This document shows, one piece after another, positions 17,740 through 25,157 of a stretch of 64,000 nucleotides of DNA. Positions within the stretch are counted from its first letter, which is position 1, and each line of letters begins with the position of its first letter. The position numbers and the translations under genes are program-made. Below the pieces are notes generated by a model. It searched no databases, was not told the DNA's origin, and saw only the letters and a list, made by a program, of their open reading frames with translations. Source of the stretch: CAYRVX01 sp964427875 (GTDB lineage Bacteria > Planctomycetota > Phycisphaerae > SM23-33); assembly GCA_964427875.1 (NCBI GenBank), contig CAYRVX010000012.1:20354-84353 (forward strand), given 5' to 3'.

Positions 17740-18879
17740 TTAGGCGTCGCCATCGACGAGGATGCGCTTCGCGCGCTGCCCGAGGCGGCAGGTGATCTCG
17801 TAGGGGATCGTGCCCGCCAGGCGCGCCAGGCTCTCCACGCTGTGCGGGGCGGCGGGGTCGTTGGAGAGGACCTCGACCTCATCGCCCACGGCGGCGCCGG
17901 GCACGTCGCTCAGGTCGATGATGACCTGGTCCATGCTCACGCGGCCGCGGACGGGCACGTCGCGGCCGCGGATCCGCATCGTGGCGCGGTTGGAGAGGCA
18001 CCGCATGTAGCCGTCGGCGTAGCCGACCGGCACGAGACCGGCCGGCGTGTCGCGCCGGAACGTGTAGGTCAGCCCGTAGCCGCAGCGGCTGCCGGCCGGC
18101 AGCGTCTTGATCTGCATCAGGCGGCCGGTGAGGCGCAAGGCCGGTTTCAGCGGCAGGCGGTTGTTCACCTGGTCGGACGGCTGATAGCCGTACAGGACGA
18201 TGCCGGGCCGGACCATGTCCAGGTGCGTTTCGGGCAGGTCGATGGCCGCGGCGGAGTTGGCGGCGTGGAGTGTCAGTCCCTCGCGTCCCCCGGCGGCATC
18301 GGCGACGTCGAGGAACCGGGCAAGCTGGCGGCGGGTGGGCGCCTTGTCGGCCTCGTCGGCGGCGGCGAAGTGCGTGTACAGGCCGGTCAGGCGGATGCCC
18401 TGCTCGCGGCGGACGTGCTCGACGAGCCGCGGCGCCGCCTCGGGCGGGGCGCCGCTTCTGCCCATGCCGCTGTCGATCTTGACGTGGACGTTCGCTTCGG
18501 TGCCGACGTGCCGGGCGGCCCGGCCGACGGCGGCCACCTCCCGCGCGGCCGCGATCGTCAGCGTCACGTCGCGCCGGATCAGCTCGGCCAGCAGGTCGTG
18601 CAGCGGCCCCTCGTCGGCGTGGGCGCAGGGGGAGAAGAACATCAGTATCGGCAGCTCGCAGCCGAGGTCGCGAAGGGCCAGGGCCTCGTCGGGGCCGGCG
18701 ACGGCCAGGCGGTCGGCGAGTCCCGAGAGCACGCCGAGCAGCGTGGTGAGCCCGTGGCCGTAGCAGTCGGCCTTGACCACGGCGCAGAGCTCGGTCTCCG
18801 GCGGGATCAGCCCGCGCAGCAGACCCGCGTTGTGCCGAACCGCCGCAGCCGATATCTCCGCCGTAAGGTAGCTTTCCAT
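17740..18879 (-). CDS. alr: Alanine racemase
   Basis: A 379-residue PLP enzyme that interconverts L- and D-alanine for peptidoglycan. Lys36 in AVVKADCYGHG is the PLP lysine, and CGYGLTYTF carries the catalytic tyrosine of the C-terminal domain. HVKIDSGMGRSG, GLYTHFAAADE and VRPGIVLYG are standard family blocks. The length is normal for the family. The start at 18879 has a GGAGG upstream, but at long spacing. A TATAAT (18914-18909, minus strand) lies 30 bases upstream of the start codon without a recognisable -35. The asd gene is divergent, 230 bases away. Confidence 0.95.
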   Translation of the reverse strand: MESYLTAEISAAAVRHNAGLLRGLIPPETELCAVVKADCYGHGLTTLLGVLSGLADRLAVAGPDEALALRDLGCELPILMFFSPCAHADEGPLHDLLAELIRRDVTLTIAAAREVAAVGRAARHVGTEANVHVKIDSGMGRSGAPPEAAPRLVEHVRREQGIRLTGLYTHFAAADEADKAPTRRQLARFLDVADAAGGREGLTLHAANSAAAIDLPETHLDMVRPGIVLYGYQPSDQVNNRLPLKPALRLTGRLMQIKTLPAGSRCGYGLTYTFRRDTPAGLVPVGYADGYMRCLSNRATMRIRGRDVPVRGRVSMDQVIIDLSDVPGAAVGDEVEVLSNDPAAPHSVESLARLAGTIPYEITCRLGQRAKRILVDGDA

Positions 18880-19013
18880 CGCACGCTCGCCGCCCTCCCG
18901 TGGGCCGGATTATACCCAAGGATGCCCGTGGCCGGAACCCGGGCGCGGCAATGCAGGGCCGGCCACGCGCCTTGTTCCCTTCTTCTCGTTTACTGCTGAT
19001 GTCGGCAAAGCCC

Positions 19014-19042
19014 TTGGCCGATTCGCAGATGTGTGTTAGTAT
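19014..19042 (+). promoter_or_regulatory. Possible sigma-70-type promoter of asd
   Basis: TTGGCC (19014-19019) and TAGTAT (19037-19042) are separated by 17 bases, 67 bases upstream of the asd ATG. Both boxes are moderate matches to consensus. Confidence 0.4.
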
Positions 19043-19109
19043 CTTGGGCTCGCCGTTCGGCGCGGGCCGGGCGGGACATCGTAGAGGCATCAGAGACACG
19101 GTGAGAACG

Positions 19110-20108
19110 ATGAGTTGGCACACGGCCATCATGGGCGCCACGGGCGCGGTCGGGACGGAGTTCCTCAAACTGCTCGAAGAGCGCGACTTTCCGCTCAAGA
19201 GCCTAAGGGTCCTGGCGTCGCACCGCTCGGCGGGAAGGAAGCTGAAGTTCAAGGGCGAGGAGCTGACGGTCGAGGAGCTGACGGCCCGGAGCTTCGAGGG
19301 CGCCGAGCTGGTGCTGGCCTCGGCGGGCGGGGGCATCTCGAAGGAGTTCGTGCCGCACGCCGTGGCCGCCGGGGCGGTGGTGGTGGACAACACGTCGGCG
19401 TTCCGCATGGACCCGGACGTGCCGCTGGTCGTCCCTGAGGTCAACGCCGAGGACATCGCCACGCACAAGGGCATCATCGCCAACCCGAACTGCTCGACGA
19501 TCATCATGAACGTGCCGGTCTGGCCGCTGCACAAGGTGAATCCGATCCGGCGGATCGTGATGAGCACGTACCAGGCGGTCAGCGGGGCGGGCGCGCGGGC
19601 GATGGCGGAGCTCGAAGCCAGCACGCGGGCATCGCTGGCCGGCGAGAGCTTCCAGCCGAAGGAGCTGCCCCATCCCAGCGCGTTCAACGTCTGGAGCCAC
19701 GGCACCGAGATCGGCGAGGACGGCTACAACCTCGAGGAGCGCAAGACGTGGCGCGAGACGAGGAAGATCTTCCACTGCCGGGAGATTCTCATCACGGCCA
19801 CGTGCGTCCGCGTGCCGGTCCCGCGGGCCCACACCGAGTCGATCAACATCGAGTTCCACGAGCCGATCACCGAGGGCGAGGTCCGCCGGATCCTCGCCGA
19901 CGCGCCCGGCGTGAAGATCGTCGACGATCGCGAGCGGAACTACTTCCCCATGCCGATCGACGCCTCGGGCGCCGACGACGTCCTCGTCGGGCGGATCCGC
20001 AGCGACGTCTCCCTGCCGGACGGGCGAGGCATCCACCTGCTCGTCTGCGGCGACCAGATCCGCAAAGGCGCCGCACTCAACGCCGTCCAGATCGCCGAAC
20101 TGCTGTAG
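19110..20108 (+). CDS. asd: Aspartate-semialdehyde dehydrogenase
   Basis: This 332-residue enzyme makes aspartate 4-semialdehyde from aspartyl phosphate with NADPH, the branch point to lysine/diaminopimelate, threonine and methionine. ATG 19110 places the Rossmann motif MGATGAVGTEFL at the N-terminus as expected. The catalytic cysteine is Cys128 in NPNCSTI, and VPRAHTES and RVPVPRAHTE hold the substrate-binding region. An in-frame extension upstream to 18900 lacks family similarity, so I rejected it. The ribosome binding site is weak (GGTGAG). It converges on the HEPN gene after 41 bases. Confidence 0.95.
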   Translation: MSWHTAIMGATGAVGTEFLKLLEERDFPLKSLRVLASHRSAGRKLKFKGEELTVEELTARSFEGAELVLASAGGGISKEFVPHAVAAGAVVVDNTSAFRMDPDVPLVVPEVNAEDIATHKGIIANPNCSTIIMNVPVWPLHKVNPIRRIVMSTYQAVSGAGARAMAELEASTRASLAGESFQPKELPHPSAFNVWSHGTEIGEDGYNLEERKTWRETRKIFHCREILITATCVRVPVPRAHTESINIEFHEPITEGEVRRILADAPGVKIVDDRERNYFPMPIDASGADDVLVGRIRSDVSLPDGRGIHLLVCGDQIRKGAALNAVQIAELL

Positions 20109-20149
20109 CGCCAGACGGCGAGCGCACGCGCGAGCCTACGAACGGCGGC

Positions 20150-20560
20150 CTACGCCTCGAATCCGCTGTCTCGCAGGTCCACGATGATTGCCGAGAGAAC
20201 AGCCCGTGCGGATTTGATCGCCGATTCGGCCTCGGCGGGACCGGTATCGGCCCAGTCTCCCGGATAACGGGATTCCACCGCCCATTCCGTGAGGCCCGCC
20301 AGATCGGCACGAGCCTGTCTCGTGGTCCAGCCCTCGGGCAGCAGATTTCGCAGTCTGGCCAGGTCATGAGTGCGCGGGAAGTCTGTCTGCAGGAACACCA
20401 AGCCTGCCTTCAGCGCCTTCTCTGCCGCCTGTTGAGCGAACCAGCAGGCGTGTCTGCAGACGGGACGCTGTTGATCGAGAATCCTCGCGGCTTCCGCCAG
20501 GTCCTCTCGCGCGTACCGCAGCCAGCGCCGAGTCTCAGCGATCACCTCCGGGTCGCTCAT
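20150..20560 (-). CDS. HEPN-domain protein, toxin-like partner of an MNT antitoxin
   Basis: A 136-residue all-helical protein starting at ATG 20560 behind AAGGAAGA. WLRYAREDLAEAARIL, ACWFAQQAAEKALKAGL and TDFPRTHDLARL are the typical HEPN helices. Arg32 and His37 (RPVCRH) fit the R-x4-6-H motif of HEPN ribonucleases, though the family's active pair may be elsewhere. Its start overlaps the end of the nucleotidyltransferase gene by 26 bases, the usual arrangement of MNT-HEPN toxin-antitoxin pairs. In such pairs HEPN cleaves RNA and MNT neutralises it, in known cases by AMPylation. Confidence 0.8.
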   Translation of the reverse strand: MSDPEVIAETRRWLRYAREDLAEAARILDQQRPVCRHACWFAQQAAEKALKAGLVFLQTDFPRTHDLARLRNLLPEGWTTRQARADLAGLTEWAVESRYPGDWADTGPAEAESAIKSARAVLSAIIVDLRDSGFEA

Positions 20561-20864
20561 AGATCGTTCTTCCTTCCCGCAAGGCGGGGCGGAGCAGGGA
20601 GCCGACAAGGCGGCCCCGGCGCTCGATCTCGTCGGGGGTGGTTACGATGACGTCCTTGGATACGGGGAAGTGGTCCAGGCTCCGACGGATCTCAACTGCG
20701 GTCTTGCGCTTGTCGGCTACCGATGGCAGCACCACGAGCAGGTCGACGTCGCTGTCAGCCTGGGCCGTACCTCGCGCGTGCGAACCGAACAGGATCACGC
20801 GCAATGGACGGAACTGCCGAATGATCACCTCGGCCATTCTCTCGATGCATTCCTGTGCCGCCAT
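20535..20864 (-). CDS. Minimal nucleotidyltransferase (MNT), antitoxin-like
   Basis: A 109-residue protein. ILFGSHARGTAQADSDVDLL contains the polymerase-beta-type GSxARG and the paired carboxylates Asp39 and Asp41 of the nucleotidyltransferase active site. It is the upstream gene of a two-gene operon and overlaps the HEPN gene by 26 bases. By family knowledge it would transfer AMP to the HEPN partner. The start at 20864 has no strong Shine-Dalgarno. truA lies divergent, 90 bases away. Confidence 0.85.
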   Translation of the reverse strand: MAAQECIERMAEVIIRQFRPLRVILFGSHARGTAQADSDVDLLVVLPSVADKRKTAVEIRRSLDHFPVSKDVIVTTPDEIERRGRLVGSLLRPALREGRTIYERPGGDR

Positions 20865-20954
20865 GGTCGCGGATTATCTCGTATGCACTACCGGCACGCA
20901 AGCCGACTCAGCGGCTTTGCGCTCCCCGTCAAACACGGTAAAGTATGCCATCAG

Positions 20955-21779
20955 ATGAGCAACGCGCTTCCAAGACGAAACATCAGGCTCGTGATCGCCT
21001 ATAACGGCGCGGCGTATCACGGCTGGCAGCGGCAGGCCGACGGGATCGACACGGTGCAGCAGCGTATCGAGGCCGCGGCCGCCGACGTGCTGCGGCACGA
21101 GGTCACCGTCTTCGGGGCCGGTCGCACCGACGCCGGCGTGCACGCGGCCGGGCAGGTCGCCAACCTCTACACCACGAACCTCGCCATTCCGCTTCGCGGC
21201 CTGCGACGGGCGATGAACTCGCGCCTGCCGCGCGACGTCGCCGTCGTCTCGGCCGCCGACGTGCCCGAGGGCTTCCACGCCTCCCGTTCGGCGATCGGCA
21301 AGACGTACCGCTACCGCATCCACGTCGGGCCGCTTCGGCCGGTGGAGCTCGCCGGGCAGGTGTATCACTACTGGCGAACGCTGGACGCGGAGGCCATGCG
21401 CGACGCGGCCAGGCGACTGCTCGGGCGGCACGACTTCCTCGGCTTCGCCACCTCCCCCGAGGAACGCGAGAACACCGTCCGGACGATCTGGCGCTGCGAC
21501 GTCGTTGAGGGCGGGCCGACCGTGGCCGTGACGGTCCGTGGCGACGGCTTCCTCTACAACATGGTTCGGAACATCGCGGGCACGCTGATCGAGATCGGCC
21601 GCGGGCGGTGGGCCCCGCAGCTCATCGACACGATCCTCACCACGCGCGACCGCCGCCAGGCCGGCCCGACCGCCCCGCCCGACGGCCTGACACTCCTCTG
21701 CGTGCACTATCGCCCCGAGGACGTCCAGCGCGTCGATAAGGCCCGGCGCCGCCCCGAAGGCAGGGATGCCTCGTCGTGA
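20955..21779 (+). CDS. truA: tRNA pseudouridine(38-40) synthase TruA
   Basis: A 274-residue enzyme that isomerises uridines 38-40 in the tRNA anticodon arm. The catalytic aspartate is Asp59 in AGRTDAGVHA. IAYNGAAYHGWQ, KTYRYRI, HDFLGF and FLYNMVRNIAGTL are the family blocks in order. ATG 20955 gives the usual family N-terminus; a longer upstream frame does not resemble the family. A bidirectional hairpin separates it from the convergent SBBP gene. Confidence 0.95.
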   Translation: MSNALPRRNIRLVIAYNGAAYHGWQRQADGIDTVQQRIEAAAADVLRHEVTVFGAGRTDAGVHAAGQVANLYTTNLAIPLRGLRRAMNSRLPRDVAVVSAADVPEGFHASRSAIGKTYRYRIHVGPLRPVELAGQVYHYWRTLDAEAMRDAARRLLGRHDFLGFATSPEERENTVRTIWRCDVVEGGPTVAVTVRGDGFLYNMVRNIAGTLIEIGRGRWAPQLIDTILTTRDRRQAGPTAPPDGLTLLCVHYRPEDVQRVDKARRRPEGRDASS

Positions 21780-21813
21780 GCTGCGATTCTGTCGCGAGTT
21801 CTTCCCCCCGTGC

Positions 21814-21833
21814 CGCGGTGTCCCATCACCGCG
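21814..21833. terminator. Bidirectional hairpin between truA and the SBBP gene
   Basis: CGCGGTG (21814-21820) pairs with CACCGCG (21827-21833) around a 6-base loop, in the 55-base gap between two convergent genes. There is no clear T run on either side. Confidence 0.4.
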
Positions 21834-21834
21834 A

Positions 21835-24800
21835 CTACAGCGCAAGTGGCAGGAGCTTCGACAGGGCCAGGACGTCCGGAAGGGCATCCACGGCCGCCGC
21901 AGGCGTCTGGCCGGCCACCTCGATTGTCTTCGTCTCGACGGGCACCGTGACCACTTCGCTCGCCGCCGGGCGCTGGGCCCATGGGGCCGGCCGCAGAGCG
22001 ATCGCCGGCGAAGCCGCCAAGGCCGTGCGCGCCTGGGCCGGCTGCCACGCGGCCGGCGAGGCTGGCGAGGCGTTCATGCTTGCCCCCACAAGGGCCGCGC
22101 GAACGGCGGCGGCCTCGATGGCGCCGGCCTCGGCCGAAGGCGACGCGTCCGCCTTGGAAAGCACCGGATCCGGGACGTCCCGCATGTCCGCCCCGCGGCG
22201 CGGCCAGGCGGCCGAGAGGTCGATCGCGTTGATCCGCCCGTCAGAGGTGACGTCGCTTCGCGTCTGGTCCTCCGAGACGCCGTCGATCAGCGTCGTCCGC
22301 CGCGGCCAGATGTACGACAGGTCGATCGCGTTCACGCGCAGGTCGCCTGTGCAATCTCCCGCCAGTGCCGTGAAGACCCGGTCGTTGTCCCCCGCCAGCG
22401 GGTTGCCCGCCAGGTCCGTGACGCCCTCGATCTGCACGAGGTACCTGACCGCGTCCGGCAGGGCGGGCTCGAAGTTGATGATGCCGACCGTATCGCCCAC
22501 AGCCGTCGAAGTGGAGACAGCGATGTCTGACAGGTCCACCGGATTGCCGTCGGAGTCGTTGCCGGCCATCCGCACCGACTCGGGCGTGAAACTCCCCGGG
22601 TCGATCGCCTCGGAGAACTCGACCTGAAGCTCCGCGACGCCGGCCATCCTCGGCTCGCAGAACGTCCCGTCGTCGGGGATCTCCAGCAGCGCCTTCCCGA
22701 CGCCCTCGCCGTGCTCGCCCGCGCTGTACCAGGCGTCCACGGTGGGGGCAGTCGTGTCGACGGCTATCCTCGCGACGAACCCGTCCACCCCGCCGCCGTA
22801 GGTCGTGTCCCAGCCGCCCGACACCCAGCCGGAGGACCACGTCCAGCCGGTGACGAGCGCGTTGCCGGCGTCATCGGCGGCGATGCCTTGACCTCCATCG
22901 GGATCACCGCCGCCCAGGTAGCTGCTCCAGAGATGCCCGCCGGCGGCGCCGAGCTTCACCACGAAGGCGTCCTTGACGCCGCCGATGCCAGTGTCCCAAC
23001 CGCCCGAGACCCAGCCGGACGACATCGTCTGCCCCGTCACCAGCGCCCTGCCGGCTGCGTCGGTGGTGACCCCCCACCCGCCGTCGGTGGAACCGCCACC
23101 CAGATAGCTGCTCCAGAGATGCCCGCCGGCGGCGCTGAGCTTCACCACGAAACCGTCATAGTCGCCGCCGAAACTCGTCTGCCAGCCCCCCGAGGTCCAG
23201 CCGGGTGAACCCGTAGTGCCCGTCACCAGCGCGTTGCCGGCCAGGTCGGCAGCGATGCCGTAACCCCTGTCGTGGCCACTGCCGCCCAGGTACCTGCTCC
23301 AGAGATGCCCGCCGGTGGCGCTGAGCTTCACGACGAAGGCGTCTGTGCCGCCGAGACTCGTCTGCCTGCCCCCCGAGGCGAGGGCGAGGGACCACGTGTA
23401 TCCCGTCAGCAGTGCGTTGCCGGCCGCATCAGCGGCGATGCCATATCCCTGCTCCCAGGCACTGTCCCCCACGTAGCTGCTCCAGAGGTGCTCGCCGGAG
23501 GCGCTGAGTTTCACCACGAAGGCGTCATAATCGCCCCCGTAGCTCGTATCCCAGCCCCCCGAGACCCAGCCCGAGGTAGTCGTATACCCCGTCACCAGTA
23601 CGCTGCCGGTCGCGTCCAGGGCGATGCCAGACGCGCGGTCGTCAGAACCGCCGCCCAGGTAGCTGCTCCAGAGATGCCCCCCGCTGGGGCTGAGTTTCAC
23701 CAGGAAGCCGTCATAGCCCCCGCCGTGATTGGTGTCCCAGCCCCCCGAGACCCAGCCGGAGGACATCGTCTGCCCCGTCACCAGCGCGTTGCCGGCCGCG
23801 TCGGCGGCGACGCCGTAGCCGCCGTCCTCCCCACTGCCGCCCAGATAGCTGCTCCAGAGGTGCCCGCCCGAGGCGCTGAGCTTCACCACAAAGCCGTCCC
23901 AGGCGCCGCCGCTGAGAGTCTCGTCCCAGCCCCCTGAGACCCAGCCGGAGGAATAGGTCGTCCCGGTCACCAGGACGTTGCCGCCCGCGTCGACCGCGAT
24001 GTCATGACCACGGTCCTCCCCGCCGGCGCCCAGGTAGCTGCTCCAGTCCAGGTCCGGGTCGATGATCAGCGGCTGCGTGGGGTCGTAGGCGCCAGCGATC
24101 TCGAAGGCGTAGGTGTCCGCATCGACGAGCCGATACACGCCGGGGACCTCGACCTGCTCGCCGCCGCCGACCTGGTAGATGTACGGCGCCTCGTCCACGA
24201 CCTCGCCCCGGTCGCCGGGGAGGCGGACGTGCAGGGTCCCGGCCTCGTCGATCGTCAGGGCCTCGATGCCGCTGTAGCTGACGCGGATCTGCGAGAAGTC
24301 CGCGCCTGGGGCGACGTGGAACTCGTACTTGAGGTGATCTCGCCGGCCCCAGGTGTGCAGGTCGATCCCGTCGTAGAGGCCCTCGTAGGCCACGATCTCA
24401 TACGACGGGACGTTCTCCCGCCACTCCGACGGATCGCCTACGAAGAAGTTGAACCGGGTCTGCGAAGGCTCCAGGCCAATGGGCGTGACGGCATTGGCCC
24501 CGTCGAACGTGGCCGAGAAGCGAAGGCGCTGGAGCCGCGCCGGCTCGGCGTCGAATTCGCCGGTGGGCACGCCGGCGAGGGCAGCGGCGTCTTTAGCGTC
24601 GTCTTCGCCGGAAGCCACTTCGCGGAACAGCTCGAAGACGGGGCCGCTGTCGGTGTGGGCGATGTTCGCGCCCTGTCCCCTGTGGACGAAGCGGACCGAC
24701 GAATCGGCCCACTGGCCTTGGTTCTCGATAAACACCGCTGGCGTAATGTGAAAGAGCTCGATCGCCTCGTGCGCCGCCGTGCCGCTCAGCAGCAGACGCG

Positions 24801-24891
24801 CCTCCAGAGATTCGACGATCGGGCCTGCACTGACGTGGATCGATCTTGCCTCGTTCGTGGCGGTCCTCCTCTCGGTTACCCGGTCCGGCAC
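21835..24891 (-). CDS. LEPR-XLL surface protein with seven SBBP propeller repeats and dockerin-like tail
   Basis: The listed GTG 24891 gives 1018 residues. A better start is the in-frame ACG at 24858 (1007 residues): AGGAGG lies six bases upstream, and the LEAR motif then falls at residue 18, exactly as in two sibling proteins. After SLEARLLLSG come a DUF7948-like beta region (about 30-265) and seven SBBP repeats of about 62 residues (about 266-704; HLWSSYLGG...AADAAGNALVTG...DGFVVKLS), fitting one seven-blade propeller. A SbsA-type Ig domain follows (about 706-826), then two EF-hand-like dockerin half-repeats (GDLRVNAIDLSYIWPRR, DGRINAIDLSAAWPRR), an Ala/Pro linker and the tail PDVLALSKLLPLAL. 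I infer an exported or surface protein. Its ligand is unknown. Confidence 0.85.
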   Translation of the reverse strand: MPDRVTERRTATNEARSIHVSAGPIVESLEARLLLSGTAAHEAIELFHITPAVFIENQGQWADSSVRFVHRGQGANIAHTDSGPVFELFREVASGEDDAKDAAALAGVPTGEFDAEPARLQRLRFSATFDGANAVTPIGLEPSQTRFNFFVGDPSEWRENVPSYEIVAYEGLYDGIDLHTWGRRDHLKYEFHVAPGADFSQIRVSYSGIEALTIDEAGTLHVRLPGDRGEVVDEAPYIYQVGGGEQVEVPGVYRLVDADTYAFEIAGAYDPTQPLIIDPDLDWSSYLGAGGEDRGHDIAVDAGGNVLVTGTTYSSGWVSGGWDETLSGGAWDGFVVKLSASGGHLWSSYLGGSGEDGGYGVAADAAGNALVTGQTMSSGWVSGGWDTNHGGGYDGFLVKLSPSGGHLWSSYLGGGSDDRASGIALDATGSVLVTGYTTTSGWVSGGWDTSYGGDYDAFVVKLSASGEHLWSSYVGDSAWEQGYGIAADAAGNALLTGYTWSLALASGGRQTSLGGTDAFVVKLSATGGHLWSRYLGGSGHDRGYGIAADLAGNALVTGTTGSPGWTSGGWQTSFGGDYDGFVVKLSAAGGHLWSSYLGGGSTDGGWGVTTDAAGRALVTGQTMSSGWVSGGWDTGIGGVKDAFVVKLGAAGGHLWSSYLGGGDPDGGQGIAADDAGNALVTGWTWSSGWVSGGWDTTYGGGVDGFVARIAVDTTAPTVDAWYSAGEHGEGVGKALLEIPDDGTFCEPRMAGVAELQVEFSEAIDPGSFTPESVRMAGNDSDGNPVDLSDIAVSTSTAVGDTVGIINFEPALPDAVRYLVQIEGVTDLAGNPLAGDNDRVFTALAGDCTGDLRVNAIDLSYIWPRRTTLIDGVSEDQTRSDVTSDGRINAIDLSAAWPRRGADMRDVPDPVLSKADASPSAEAGAIEAAAVRAALVGASMNASPASPAAWQPAQARTALAASPAIALRPAPWAQRPAASEVVTVPVETKTIEVAGQTPAAAVDALPDVLALSKLLPLAL

Positions 24892-24969
24892 GTCACCAAA
24901 CGACTCCCCCGAGAAAGCCGAGGGAACCCAGCCGCACCGCAGCCCTGCGTCCTCTTTAGACTTCCCCGG

Positions 24970-24997
24970 ATTATACCGCGCTTGGGAGAAAGGTCAA
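24970..24997 (-). promoter_or_regulatory. Sigma-70-type promoter and leader of the SBBP LEPR gene
   Basis: On the minus strand TTGACC (24997-24992) and TATAAT (24975-24970) are 16 bases apart. The roughly 110-base leader that follows is related in sequence to the leader of the neighbouring VCBS LEPR gene, including GCGGTGCGGC and a GGGGGAGT-x-GTTT segment. Confidence 0.7.
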
Positions 24998-25157
24998 GTC
25001 CCTTACTGTAAGCAAGATGCGAATCGCCGAATGCGGAAGTAAGGGACAGGGAGCAGTCAGAAGGCGGAAGTGTTCGGATGGGCCGGAGCGGCGGGAACTT
25101 CCTCCCCCGGATCCTCAGGTCAAAAGAAGCTCTGAGGCTCTGCGCCTCTGCGGTGGA

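Noticed and set aside
24892..24969. A known riboswitch (c-di-GMP, cobalamin) in the LEPR leaders
   Set aside because: GGACGC and GGGC pieces recall c-di-GMP-I, but the conserved core is not there in order, and no cobalamin-type block is seen.
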